Assembly: GCA_026710795.1 (NCBI GenBank) | Contig: JAPOQK010000044.1 | Coordinates: 1 to 57,530, forward strand | Direction of reading: 5' to 3' | Source of the DNA: Candidatus Poribacteria bacterium | Lineage (GTDB): Bacteria; Poribacteria; WGA-4E; WGA-3G | Length of the DNA stretch: 57,530 nucleotides | Shown: positions 45,632 to 54,993 of the stretch, piece by piece | Numbering within the stretch: position 1 is the first letter of the stretch | How the letters are laid out: each line of letters begins with the position of its first letter | Translations under genes and position numbers: made by a program | The notes under the pieces: generated by a model | Database searches by the model: none | The model's input: the letters and a program-made list of their open reading frames with translations, nothing else | What the model was told of the DNA's origin: nothing

Positions 45632-47506
45632 TTACAAAAAAGGATTTTCAATATCGTAAAAATACGCTGGTTCTTCTACAGATACCTTACTGTCCTTAGT
45701 TAAACGAATTGGTGAAGAAAATTGCTCCAAGATCTCCTTCTGTGCCAGCCATTCACATGCCATATTAATCCACAATTGTCGACTATCGAAGTGATCATGG
45801 ATGTCGGATAAGGAACGTTCTCCTCCCGATTCCTCTAAAAAATCGAGTAACGGTTTAAAAAACGACTGCACGTTATCTTCTAAATAAGCGTCAATCTGCT
45901 CTAATACCTTGCCAAGAGCCTCCTCGTCTTTAGGAATATCAAGAATATCGGTGAAAACGGCATTGAAGAATTTCGGATTATGCTCAAGGGCTTGATAGAT
46001 GACCTTCCGTTTTGGTGTTTCACCCTGCATAATCGTTTCAATACGTGCTAACTCTCTCACAGCGTACATCAAATAGTAAAAGGTATAATCGTAATCCTTC
46101 TTAATATAAAACCACTTTTCTGTTTTTGCAAGTATCGTAGTAACGCTGCTGGCAATGTTAAATAGTTGAGATTGTTTATCACGTTCTCCAATAACATCAA
46201 TATCTTTAAATAAATCAGAAAGTGTAGGATCTTTAGTGAACAGTATTTTACTATCAGAAAAGATAGAATGAAGTCTACTTCCTCGTAAATTCCTTTCAAA
46301 TAATTTTTTGAACGCACTACGAGTATAATGGTCGACTCGGATCGGAATCCCATCTTCAATTAATTGACACTCTTTTTGACGATATTTTGAGCCATCTCTA
46401 ATAATTAGCGTAATATGAACATTTGTTTTTTCCCATACATTATCATCTGAAAGGTTACTGGTGAGTATAGCAGCAACTATATAGCGATCATCCTTTATGG
46501 TATCGGTAAATCTATCTACTGCATCCTCAATAACGGCATGAATGTCCGATTTCAAACGAGGAACATTTTCATCATGCTCTATTTCGTCAATATAGTACTC
46601 AGGTTCTTCTACTGCGACTTGACTTTTGACAGTAAGTTTTATAGGAGCAGAAACCTGCTGGATAATCCCTTTCCATGTCATCCATTGGCATATTATATCA
46701 ACTGATGCCTCACGAAATTTAGACTGAAAATAATCGTTAAGCTCAGAGTTTGTCCGAGCACCTTTCTGTTCTTCAAGATAATCCAGAATCGGTTGAAAGA
46801 TAAACTGACGTTCATCAATATAGGCATTAATTGCATTCAGAGCATCTTGAATTACATTCTCATCTTTTTTACAGTTAATCAGATCGGTATAAACATGTTT
46901 GAAGAAATCAGGGTTATAATTGAGGGCAGGTTGTATTACCTCGCGGGCAGGAATTTCATTATTCAAAAGCATCTCTATCCGTGCTAATCCTTCCACAACA
47001 GATAGAAGTGTTAGAAAACAGGTAACAATATCCTTGTTGACATAAAACTGCTTTTCCGCATAGATAAGCTCTGGCAAAACGTCAGCAATAACATTCAGTA
47101 CTTGCAGCTGCTTATCACGTTCACCGATACTATCACGGCTCGCGTTCTTGTCATACCATTCCTTAATTGAATCATCTCTGGAGAATAAGAGAGTACTATG
47201 AGAAAAATAGGAATGCATGAAGGAACCTTGCTGCGCGCCCTCTATAGAACGCTTAAAGGAACTACGTGGTGAGATATTCGCATGTATGTTTACTCCATTT
47301 TCCACTAAGGAGAAGAATGACTGTGTCGGACGAATGTCATCCTTCCCAATTATTTCAACGTCAAGGTCAGACTTTTCCCATACCTGTGCATAAGAGAAAC
47401 TACCCGCAACTATCGCAGCGAGGATATACGGATCCTCCTGTACCTTTTCAACAAGCGAATCGACTGCCTCATAGTACTGTTGTTCAACAACGTCTTGTGA
47501 CTTCAT
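45632..47506 (-). CDS. Internally duplicated nucleotidyltransferase-like protein
   Basis: 624 residues made of two homologous halves of about 310, each an N-terminal nucleotidyltransferase fold plus a long helical domain ending VxVEEPxYxxD. The first half has an intact motif GSFSYAQVWEKSDLDVEI (Gly35-Ser36, Asp47, Asp49). In the second half the same place reads SNLSDDNVWEKTNVHITL, so both metal-binding Asp are Asn and His and the GS is gone. Similar folds transfer nucleotides to antibiotics or proteins; the target is unknown. ATG 47506 is better spaced from AGGAG than ATG 47512. Confidence 0.75.
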   Translation of the reverse strand: MKSQDVVEQQYYEAVDSLVEKVQEDPYILAAIVAGSFSYAQVWEKSDLDVEIIGKDDIRPTQSFFSLVENGVNIHANISPRSSFKRSIEGAQQGSFMHSYFSHSTLLFSRDDSIKEWYDKNASRDSIGERDKQLQVLNVIADVLPELIYAEKQFYVNKDIVTCFLTLLSVVEGLARIEMLLNNEIPAREVIQPALNYNPDFFKHVYTDLINCKKDENVIQDALNAINAYIDERQFIFQPILDYLEEQKGARTNSELNDYFQSKFREASVDIICQWMTWKGIIQQVSAPIKLTVKSQVAVEEPEYYIDEIEHDENVPRLKSDIHAVIEDAVDRFTDTIKDDRYIVAAILTSNLSDDNVWEKTNVHITLIIRDGSKYRQKECQLIEDGIPIRVDHYTRSAFKKLFERNLRGSRLHSIFSDSKILFTKDPTLSDLFKDIDVIGERDKQSQLFNIASSVTTILAKTEKWFYIKKDYDYTFYYLMYAVRELARIETIMQGETPKRKVIYQALEHNPKFFNAVFTDILDIPKDEEALGKVLEQIDAYLEDNVQSFFKPLLDFLEESGGERSLSDIHDHFDSRQLWINMACEWLAQKEILEQFSSPIRLTKDSKVSVEEPAYFYDIENPFL

Positions 47507-47598
47507 CAGCATGTTCTCCTACCTACATAATATCTATGTTCTATTAATGAATTTAGATTATATGGCAGTATCTGTTTACGTATTTTCTATATCACCCT

Positions 47599-48750
47599 TT
47601 AGTTCTCATTATGTCTCTGTCTGTATACCTTTCCACCTTTTATAACAACGATAGGTTCAAGTTTCTGTCTACTGGTTTTGACTTGACCACCTGCATCTAC
47701 CAATTGAAATTCACCTTCGCGCATTTCAAATATAACGGCATCACCCCAGGCTCCTGCAGATAATGTTCCAACCTGACCAGACAATAATATAGTTTCAGCA
47801 GGAATACTTGTGACTTTTGCAAGTGCATCGTCAAGAGACATACCGAGATATAGGAATTTATTGACAACATTGACAAGATCGTATACTGGACCGTCTATAT
47901 TATAGACATGCAAATCAGAGGAGATAGTCGTTGGTTCAACCCCTTGTGCCATAGCCTTTTCAACAATATCCCAACTGAAAGAACCAGCACCGTGTCCAAC
48001 ATCAAATATGACTCCACGCTCTATTGCAGCATACACAGAATCCCGTATTTTACCATTTTCATCTAATATACCACATGCCATGTCATGGAAGCAGTGAGTA
48101 AGAATATCCCGCTTACCCATTACTGCTAATATATCATCTATGGATTCACACCATGCATCTTGAGGATGCACCATCATCGGAAGTCCAGCAGCATCTGCTG
48201 CCTCGCGTGCTTTATGCAGCGGTTGCATACCAGCCCGTTTTCCAACGATTGATTCTCGTGTCAATCGCACCTTAACACCAAGGATAATGTCACGATGCTG
48301 TTCTATCATTCTGCATGCTTTGTCAACATCAGCATAGTCAGGGTTCTCTAATTCTCCAATTTCACGGGTAAGCATACCTTGTGAGGATATGTTCAACTGT
48401 GCGAGAATGCGGGTATCACTGACATTTATGACATATTTACGAAACCCAGGAAAAGTATCTGCTCCTGCAGATCCCGCATCAACGACTGTTGTTGCGCCAC
48501 GTGCTAAACAGGTCGGATCAGGTTCAATCCCAAAGTGACTAACACCGTGAAATACATGCACATGTAGATCAATTAGACCGGGGGTAACAAAACTTCCATT
48601 TGCGTTCAACACTTCTCTGGCTTCAGACGATGGAATATCATCGTTGACAGTTGAAACATAACCATCAACGAATGCTATATCTTTTTGCGCATGAATACCT
48701 TGTGCCGGATCAATCAAAGTTCCATTCTTTATTATAATATCATACTTCAT
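47599..48750 (-). CDS. Amidohydrolase/deacetylase family metallohydrolase
   Basis: A 383-residue TIM-barrel amidohydrolase of the dihydroorotase-like group. It has IIKNGTLIDPAQGI at the start, metal pair DLHVHVF, the bridging Lys in LGVKVRL, then MMVHPQ, LTHCFHD and the Asp in ISSDLHVY, all expected ligands. Related enzymes deacetylate N-acyl amino acids or open cyclic amides. Its start overlaps the stop of the MNT-HEPN gene by four bases (ATGA). Confidence 0.9.
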   Translation of the reverse strand: MKYDIIIKNGTLIDPAQGIHAQKDIAFVDGYVSTVNDDIPSSEAREVLNANGSFVTPGLIDLHVHVFHGVSHFGIEPDPTCLARGATTVVDAGSAGADTFPGFRKYVINVSDTRILAQLNISSQGMLTREIGELENPDYADVDKACRMIEQHRDIILGVKVRLTRESIVGKRAGMQPLHKAREAADAAGLPMMVHPQDAWCESIDDILAVMGKRDILTHCFHDMACGILDENGKIRDSVYAAIERGVIFDVGHGAGSFSWDIVEKAMAQGVEPTTISSDLHVYNIDGPVYDLVNVVNKFLYLGMSLDDALAKVTSIPAETILLSGQVGTLSAGAWGDAVIFEMREGEFQLVDAGGQVKTSRQKLEPIVVIKGGKVYRQRHNEN

Positions 48751-49508
48751 TTGATTTCATTCTCATCATTTTCATCAGGAAGTTTCAAATGTTCACGAAC
48801 TGCAAGGCGAACCATTTCACAGGTTTGCATCGCATGCACAACATCACTTTCAGATGGAGTTTGTGCGGGATATCTTGTATCCACAGCAAAATCTGATAGT
48901 TTTGACAAATCAGCTTGCCAAACTTTCCAATCTGGAATAGCAGGTAATATTAGGTCCAACAGTTGCGATAAATTGTGTGTTCTTATAATCGGTATATTCA
49001 TCTCTTGAAGACATGCTTTTAAATATTTTTCAGCACACTGTTGTGCAAGAAAGCAGATAACGTGATGGACTGGATTTGGTCCTTGCTGATTTTCCTTTGC
49101 AACACTATAATCACCTTCTGCTTTCTCTACCCATTCTATTGTTAAAGGGTTCATTTCCATATTCTCTTTTTTAAATGGTTTTATATAATTATTTTCAGAT
49201 TCATAAAGTACTTCCCCTCTTTCAGTTACCTCTTTTAGAAACCAATCGTTGTGTGAAATACGATATGCTATCTCTTCTGGTGAACGCACAATAATGTCCA
49301 TACTGAAACGACTTGGAATCTGTTCCCGAATTGCCAACGCTTGGCGACGGTTTTCAGATTTTGGTATAGGCATAACGACCAATAGATCTACATCCGAATG
49401 TTCAGTAGGAACCCCGTATGCATAAGAACCAAATAGTATAATTTGTAACGGAGAGAACTCACGCACAATATCTGCACAAGTAGCTTCAATATCTCTACGG
49501 GTAACCAT
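48747..49508 (-). CDS. Fused minimal nucleotidyltransferase-HEPN protein
   Basis: 253 residues. An N-terminal MNT domain has an intact active site: FGSYAYGVPTEHSDVDLLV (Gly27-Ser28, Asp39, Asp41) and a third Asp at 71 (MDIIV). A C-terminal HEPN domain (about 120-245) has WVEKAEGDYSVAK, AQQCAEKYLKA and RTHNLSQLLDL. These domains are usually separate genes of a toxin-antitoxin pair in which MNT modifies HEPN. I do not see the RX4-6H ribonuclease motif, so toxicity is doubtful. It is translationally coupled to the amidohydrolase. Confidence 0.85.
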   Translation of the reverse strand: MVTRRDIEATCADIVREFSPLQIILFGSYAYGVPTEHSDVDLLVVMPIPKSENRRQALAIREQIPSRFSMDIIVRSPEEIAYRISHNDWFLKEVTERGEVLYESENNYIKPFKKENMEMNPLTIEWVEKAEGDYSVAKENQQGPNPVHHVICFLAQQCAEKYLKACLQEMNIPIIRTHNLSQLLDLILPAIPDWKVWQADLSKLSDFAVDTRYPAQTPSESDVVHAMQTCEMVRLAVREHLKLPDENDENEIK

Positions 49509-49695
49509 GTTTCAATCCATCGGTAGGGTCTGTAAGAAGGTAAATTGTTGGTTTTTTATTTAGTAGTGCGTTTAAGGTCAGTATACTGTAATTATGCTAT
49601 ATATCATCTTTACTTTCAAGACAATTTTACAAACATTACCTTATATAAAGATAGGTTAAGCTGACATTCATTATCTTGAAACTGTTACAAGAAAG

Positions 49696-49741
49696 CAAAA
49701 AAGGATGATCCAAAGTATTGAATCTACATTTGGTCATCCTT
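49696..49741 (-). terminator. Intrinsic terminator of the coiled-coil gene
   Basis: Minus strand stem AAGGATGACCAAA pairing with TTTGGATCATCCTT (one bulged base) around a 14-base loop, followed by a run of T. It lies 32 bases after the stop at 49773. Confidence 0.85.
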
Positions 49742-49772
49742 GATGAATATGCAATCGAAGGTCGATTAGAAC

Positions 49773-50726
49773 TTATGGATGTGGTGCCTTGGTGGGATCT
49801 ACTAATTGATTTATATAAGCTTCCTGATATGTTTCCCAATTTTCAGTCGGAGGAATACCAAAAAGTTCTGAGGTCCAAACATCTGGTTTCTTTTGAATGC
49901 GTATCAACATATCACGTGCATTAAGATATCGGCAATAATCGTGAAGATTATCTATTGATATATTCTTATTTATCAGAGTTTGCAACCACTCATTGCGCGG
50001 ATAATGTTCATCCAATTCGTTTAACGGAAGTAATTTTCCACTATATTTCAATATTTCAACACCATTTAGTACATAAGTATTGCTGATCGTGGAACCAGCA
50101 TGTCTTTCGTTGTAATCTGTATTAAAGCGTTTTATCAGTGACCGTGTTTTATCAGTGATGGGATGTTCTTCAGCCCTTGTATTCGTTTCAATATGTGAGT
50201 TTACAGAGTGGTGGCTCTCTGTTTTATTTCTATGTTCATCCATCTGTTCACGAAGTCTATCCACACGTTCTTCGGAATTTTCTCTGTATTCCTCTGTTTG
50301 TTCACGTAATCTCTCAATTTGTTCTTCCGCTGTTTCCATATTCTGTTCAATTTGTTCACGGATACGCTCAATCTGTTCTTCGGCATTTTCTCTGCTCTGT
50401 TCAATTCGGTTCTGAATTCTTTCTACATCTTCCTCAATTTTGTGACTATATTCTTCTGACTCATCATGCAGTTTCTGTACCTGTTCTTCAACTTTTCTAT
50501 GGAATTCTTCTAATCCACTTTGCAACCTACGTACCTCTTCATCAGAAGATTCAACCTGTCTGTGAATATCATCGTTTATCCGCTCAATTTGTTCCTCCGC
50601 AGTATTTTTTTGCTTCTCTAATTCATCGTGTATTCTTTCAACTGACTCTTCATTAGATCGCTCGTATTCTTCCAATCGATTTTGAATTTCATTAATAAGT
50701 TCCTCAGCATGTTCTAATAAATTCAT
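49773..50726 (-). CDS. Coiled-coil protein with eight 18-residue repeats
   Basis: 317 residues. Residues 24-167 are eight consecutive 18-residue units, the best being TAEEQIERLREQTEEYRE. Each unit has hydrophobics at positions 6, 9 and 13. Eighteen residues equal five turns of an ideal alpha helix, so the rod should be nearly straight. The C-terminal 120 residues (from TDKTRSLIKRFNTDYNERHAG) form a separate domain I do not recognise, rich in aromatic residues. Start 50726 follows AGGAG with an 11-base gap. No signal peptide is seen. A structural or scaffolding role is inferred. Confidence 0.75.
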   Translation of the reverse strand: MNLLEHAEELINEIQNRLEEYERSNEESVERIHDELEKQKNTAEEQIERINDDIHRQVESSDEEVRRLQSGLEEFHRKVEEQVQKLHDESEEYSHKIEEDVERIQNRIEQSRENAEEQIERIREQIEQNMETAEEQIERLREQTEEYRENSEERVDRLREQMDEHRNKTESHHSVNSHIETNTRAEEHPITDKTRSLIKRFNTDYNERHAGSTISNTYVLNGVEILKYSGKLLPLNELDEHYPRNEWLQTLINKNISIDNLHDYCRYLNARDMLIRIQKKPDVWTSELFGIPPTENWETYQEAYINQLVDPTKAPHP

Positions 50727-50757
50727 TATAATAGTACTCCTAAAATTGTGTAAAAAT

Positions 50758-50784
50758 GTAGGCGCACTACCATAGTGCACCTAC
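50758..50784. repeat. GTAG-headed palindrome
   Basis: GTAGGCGCACTA-CCA-TAGTGCACCTAC, 11 of 12 paired bases, between the dioxygenase stop and the coiled-coil start on the same strand. Confidence 0.7.
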
Positions 50785-50815
50785 TATTTTTCTAACGTAT
50801 AACTACTCAACTGCT

Positions 50816-52366
50816 TTAATGTGTGCTTTTGTTATTGGTGATAGCACACCAGCGAGTCGTAATCAAGTAATCTAAAAGTGTGGTTTCAGCTTCTGGAGTA
50901 CCAATCCGTTTAAGTGCGTGAATAGAATTGTCACGGACATAACGATTTTTATCAAAAAGCGACTCCTTCAAAACCGGAATCGCATCGCTGGATGCAGGAC
51001 CAATCTGTCCTAACGCCAATGCAGATTCAAATCTGACTTGTACGTCCTCATCTTTAGCCAACATATCAATTAACTTGGAGACAGCAGGTGCTGCCGGTGC
51101 ACCAATTGCACCGAAGGCCTCTGGAATATATCTACGCACTTCAACTTTGCTGTCTTTTGTTAACTCCATAAGTGCGGGTACTGCTGGTTCCGCTGCACTA
51201 CCAATCTGTGCTAAAGCATAGGTTGCTTGATGTCGCACCTCGTCATTATCGTTTTCCAATGCATCGCAAAGAGCTGACACAGCAGGCGCGCCAACCGCTG
51301 CCAATCCATACGCTGCCATTCTACGGGCAGAACCATTTTCATCTTCAAGTTTCTCAATTAATGCTGATACTGCAGGTTCACCAATTGCCCCCAATGCATA
51401 AGCAGCATTCAGACAGACAGGTTCATAGTCATCACGTAAGGCATCGCTCAACATCGGAATCGCATCAGTAGCAGATTCACCCAATAATCCCAACGCATCT
51501 GCTGCTTCTGAGCGTACGATAGGATCCTCATCGCTCAATGCTTCTATATGTGTTGACAAATTCCCATTGTCTACCTGTGTTGTATGTCCATTAGATCCAC
51601 CAACCATCCAATTCCAGACGTGTCGCCATGTGGTTTCATGCTGTTGTGCTGCAGGGTTAACATATTCATCAAAGTCCTCAGTTTTCCATGTTGGATCTTC
51701 TGAATTCCATTCAGGTTCTTGTGGTTCATCCATCCTGATAAACTGAAACTTCATCATATAACGAGTCTTATCTGTCTGGTTTGCCATAGCACGATGCCAC
51801 AAGTCAAAATGGATAAGTGTTACCGTGCCAGCTTCACCACTGAGTGATACTTCTCCATCGTTTTCCTCAGTTATCCTATGACTGTAATATTGCGTTCCTG
51901 ATAGAACTGATGAAGGTCCTATTTCGAGAGGAGTATCCTGTGGATAATAAAATGCCATTGCCCAACGGGGTCGGTGGTGACGAACTTTCTGATGTCCCCA
52001 ATAACTGTCCTTGTGGAATCCTTGTCCACCGCTATGAGGTCCATTCCGATGCGGATGCCTATGTGAGTGCATCACATAATTTTGTCCTAAAATACTTGTA
52101 AAGGCACCACGCACTGTAGGATCATCAAAAACAGCCTGCAACTCTGGTACTCGTGGTAGGACGTTATTACCTAAGTTTCCTTCATTTTCTGAATATTCCT
52201 GGGTTTTACGGTAAATCGTCTCGTGAACACTGCGCGGCAAATCTGTTTTTATTGTAACGTAACCGTTTACAATAAAGTCTCGCATCTGTTTATCACTGAA
52301 AAGTGATGTAGATGGAGGTTTTTGTCTGTGGTCAGATTCAAGTAGGTTTGAATGTGTTTGCATCAT
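50816..52366 (-). CDS. Phytanoyl-CoA dioxygenase-like enzyme fused to HEAT repeats
   Basis: 516 residues. Residues 20-260 are an Fe(II)/2-oxoglutarate oxygenase of the PhyH family. The iron triad is complete: H118-x-D120 (GFHKDSYWG) and H191 (LWHRAMANQT), with R202 suited to bind 2-oxoglutarate. Residues 290-505 are about six PBS/HEAT repeats (AADALGLLGESATDAIP, AAYALGAIGEPAVSALI and so on). The enzyme would hydroxylate a small molecule or peptide, with the HEAT part holding a partner. Start 52366 follows GGAG; the frame continues to 52441 without a ribosome site. Confidence 0.88.
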   Translation of the reverse strand: MMQTHSNLLESDHRQKPPSTSLFSDKQMRDFIVNGYVTIKTDLPRSVHETIYRKTQEYSENEGNLGNNVLPRVPELQAVFDDPTVRGAFTSILGQNYVMHSHRHPHRNGPHSGGQGFHKDSYWGHQKVRHHRPRWAMAFYYPQDTPLEIGPSSVLSGTQYYSHRITEENDGEVSLSGEAGTVTLIHFDLWHRAMANQTDKTRYMMKFQFIRMDEPQEPEWNSEDPTWKTEDFDEYVNPAAQQHETTWRHVWNWMVGGSNGHTTQVDNGNLSTHIEALSDEDPIVRSEAADALGLLGESATDAIPMLSDALRDDYEPVCLNAAYALGAIGEPAVSALIEKLEDENGSARRMAAYGLAAVGAPAVSALCDALENDNDEVRHQATYALAQIGSAAEPAVPALMELTKDSKVEVRRYIPEAFGAIGAPAAPAVSKLIDMLAKDEDVQVRFESALALGQIGPASSDAIPVLKESLFDKNRYVRDNSIHALKRIGTPEAETTLLDYLITTRWCAITNNKSTH

Positions 52367-52744
52367 CAAATCTCCGTTTAATTTATAATATAAGACAATT
52401 AAATAACAATTATCATAAGTTTCGGTCGAGTGCTTTAACATTCTATTGTTATTATTTTACTCTACTTTTTAATTTTTGTCATTTATTTTTCAAATATAGA
52501 CCGGAATAAATCTCGAATGTAGCAAAACAGTTTACAGAATAGTATATATTGTGTATGATTAATTTAGATATAGTCTACAGATTCCGATCTACACAATATT
52601 GATTGTGTAACTTATAACGCGGATAGGTAGATATATTGGGTTTAACTATTGTATTGATGATGTACCCCTATGTTATATTATCAATGCAATGGTGCTGAAA
52701 TAAACATAAAAACGAACATTCTCTGAAGATGAAGTGAGTATATA
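52367..52744. other. Divergent noncoding region before the 638-residue membrane protein gene
   Basis: About 380 AT-rich bases between divergent genes. A perfect 10-base inverted repeat, ATATTGTGTA (52546-52555) and TACACAATAT (52590-52599), could form a stem in the leader or an operator. No clear promoter pair is identified. Confidence 0.4.
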
Positions 52745-54661
52745 TTGATACAACAACGGACACGGACAAGTCTATCTTTGCGGGCAGTGATAATCGGATT
52801 GGTGTGTGCAACAATTGAATGTCTCCTCGCACCCTATAACGATTATGTGATCCGGAACATTTTTCTTGCAGGTGGACATTTTCCTGTTGGTCCGTTTTTT
52901 GTACTCACAATGTTTGTATTAGGTGTCAATGTTGTTTTAAAACAAATTCATCCCAATTCTGCCTTCTCACCTGGTGAACTCATCACTATCTGGTGCATTA
53001 TGCTTGCACCCGCAGGCATACCATCATCTGGCATGATGCGATACGCGCTTAGTCCAATGATCGCATACAAATATTTTGCCACACCTGAAAATGACTGGGA
53101 GTCATTGTTCTACCACTATATTCCGCACTGGCGTGTAGTACAGGACGAATCTGCAATCAGCTCATTCTTCGAAGGTCTTTTCGCAGGAGAAGCAGTACCG
53201 TGGGGCGCGTGGCTGACACCATTATTCATCTGGAGTGTTTATGTCCTTGTGGTCTATTTCGTGATGATATGTCTTTCAGTATTACTACGTAAGCAGTGGG
53301 TAGAATATGAACGTTGTGCATTTCCGCTTGTAAAACTACCTGTTGAGATGTCAGTGCAAGGCAGTGGACGACTTGGACCGCTCTTTAAAAATAGCTTATT
53401 TTGGTTCGGTTTCGCATTCCCAGTGTTTCTCCATACAATGAACGGATTGCATACATTTTTCCCTACAATTCCGCATATACCACGCGACTTTTGGCTCAAT
53501 TCATATCTCACAGAAAGACCGTGGAGCGCATTACGTCCATTTCAGGTAGTCATCTTCTGGTCAATGGTAGGATTTAGTTATCTCCTTACCTTAGAGGTAT
53601 CATTTAGCATCTGGTTTTTCTTTATATTCTACAAGCTCCAATGCCTTATAGGTGTCCTACTCGGTTTTCAACTGACATCTGGACCGGGTGTACAATGGAC
53701 AGGAAAATCTTTCAGTGCATCCCAAGAGGCGGGTGCGTGTCTGGTGTTTGTTGCAATTGCCTTATGGAAAACAAGACATCACATTAAAAACATGTTTCAG
53801 TCTGGCTCTTCAGATGAGGCATTACCTTATGGTGTTACGGTCTTTGGATTAATTGGTGGAATCTGTGTTCTTGTCTTTTTCAATCACATGATGGGTATGT
53901 CTATCCTATTCGCATTAGGATTTGTGCTGTTCTTGCTTGCGATGTATGTTGTCCTAACGTGGCAGGTAATAAACGGTGGTATTCCATTCATCAATCCATC
54001 ATTTTCCCCACAAAGCTTCTTTCTCACGACACTCGGCACTTCCAAAATACATCCTTCATCGTTGACATCCTTAATGATGCATCCGGTGTGTCTCACGCTT
54101 GACCTTCGAGAATTTATGATGCCGAACATTATGAACGGATTAAAAGCTGCGGACGAAGCACGCGTCAAGCGACGACAACTCTTGATGGCAATGGCTGCTG
54201 CAATGGTGATAGGTCTTGCAGTTTCCTACTACTCCGCAATCAAAGTTGGCTATGCACACGGTGCACCATATATGGGGGGTAGTTGGTTTATGCGACAACT
54301 GGAAGGATTGCTGGTAAGTCCGAAAACCAGTACAAATTGGACTAATACCGGCTTTATTCTATTCGGTGGAGGGTTCACAGGTTGGTTGATGTGGATGCGA
54401 CAGACATTCGTTTGGTGGCCCCTACATCCAATCGGTTATACCATGTTGAGTTCATGGGCAACATTCAAACTCTGGTTCTCAATCTTTTTGGGTTGGGGCA
54501 TGAAATTTGCAATCGTGAAATACGGTGGACTTAAAGCGTATCGTCAAGCACGACCGATATTTCTTGGTTTGGTAATCGGAGAGATGTTATGTGCGGGTCT
54601 ATGGGCAATTGTCGGAATGACTACTGGAATTAGCAGCGGATATAGGATATTACCTGATTAA
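52745..54661 (+). CDS. Large polytopic membrane protein (DUF6785-like)
   Basis: 638 residues with roughly 12-14 hydrophobic helices spread along the whole length. Conserved-looking loops include GELITIWCIMLAPAGIPSSG, ERCAFPLVKLPVEM, NGGIPFINPSFSPQSFF, and WWPLHPIGYTM. The layout resembles large membrane proteins common in Planctomycetes and Poribacteria and grouped as DUF6785, related in outline to oligopeptide-transporter-like proteins. The family assignment is from memory and the function is unknown. The start appears to be TTG 52745 with a weak GTGAG upstream. ATG codons further in lie after the first helix begins. Confidence 0.7.
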   Translation: MIQQRTRTSLSLRAVIIGLVCATIECLLAPYNDYVIRNIFLAGGHFPVGPFFVLTMFVLGVNVVLKQIHPNSAFSPGELITIWCIMLAPAGIPSSGMMRYALSPMIAYKYFATPENDWESLFYHYIPHWRVVQDESAISSFFEGLFAGEAVPWGAWLTPLFIWSVYVLVVYFVMICLSVLLRKQWVEYERCAFPLVKLPVEMSVQGSGRLGPLFKNSLFWFGFAFPVFLHTMNGLHTFFPTIPHIPRDFWLNSYLTERPWSALRPFQVVIFWSMVGFSYLLTLEVSFSIWFFFIFYKLQCLIGVLLGFQLTSGPGVQWTGKSFSASQEAGACLVFVAIALWKTRHHIKNMFQSGSSDEALPYGVTVFGLIGGICVLVFFNHMMGMSILFALGFVLFLLAMYVVLTWQVINGGIPFINPSFSPQSFFLTTLGTSKIHPSSLTSLMMHPVCLTLDLREFMMPNIMNGLKAADEARVKRRQLLMAMAAAMVIGLAVSYYSAIKVGYAHGAPYMGGSWFMRQLEGLLVSPKTSTNWTNTGFILFGGGFTGWLMWMRQTFVWWPLHPIGYTMLSSWATFKLWFSIFLGWGMKFAIVKYGGLKAYRQARPIFLGLVIGEMLCAGLWAIVGMTTGISSGYRILPD

Positions 54662-54993
54662 GCATGCTAATTATAGACGTGGTTTGATTATGATTCAGTT
54701 ATAAATTCGGGAGTATCGCGTATTTGTATGATTGTAGAATAGTTGTGTTGACTATTTTCATTGTCTGAACTTGGATTTACATAATAATAGGATTTTCAAG
54801 TTTACACCAATTAGTATGTCTTACTCGGTATATGTGTTATCGATTTATAAACATTTATATACACTTTGACAACAATATTATACTGAGGGAAATCCTGAAA
54901 ATCCTATAATCCTGAAAATCCTGGTTCAGACAAAATAAAATAGGTGCGATTAGGAAACCGCACCTACAAGAGATATATAGTCTATCTGTGAGA
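54662..54993. other. Noncoding gap between convergent genes with inverted sequence blocks
   Basis: A block around 54767-54800 (TTGTCTGAACTTGGATTTAC and following) recurs inverted at 54886-54935 (AAATCCTGAAAATCC, then CTGGTTCAGACAAAA). The same block occurs in repeat R2. No gene is seen. Confidence 0.5.
54941..54967 (-). repeat. GTAG-headed palindrome
   Basis: Minus strand GTAGGTGCGGTTTCC then TAATCGCACCTA, a 9-base stem (TAGGTGCGg arms) just after the first LamG gene. It could also limit read-through from the convergent gene. Confidence 0.65.

Noticed and set aside
50155..50656. Plus-strand open frames opposite the coiled-coil gene
   Set aside because: They are shadows of the highly repetitive Glu-rich coding strand and have no ribosome site.
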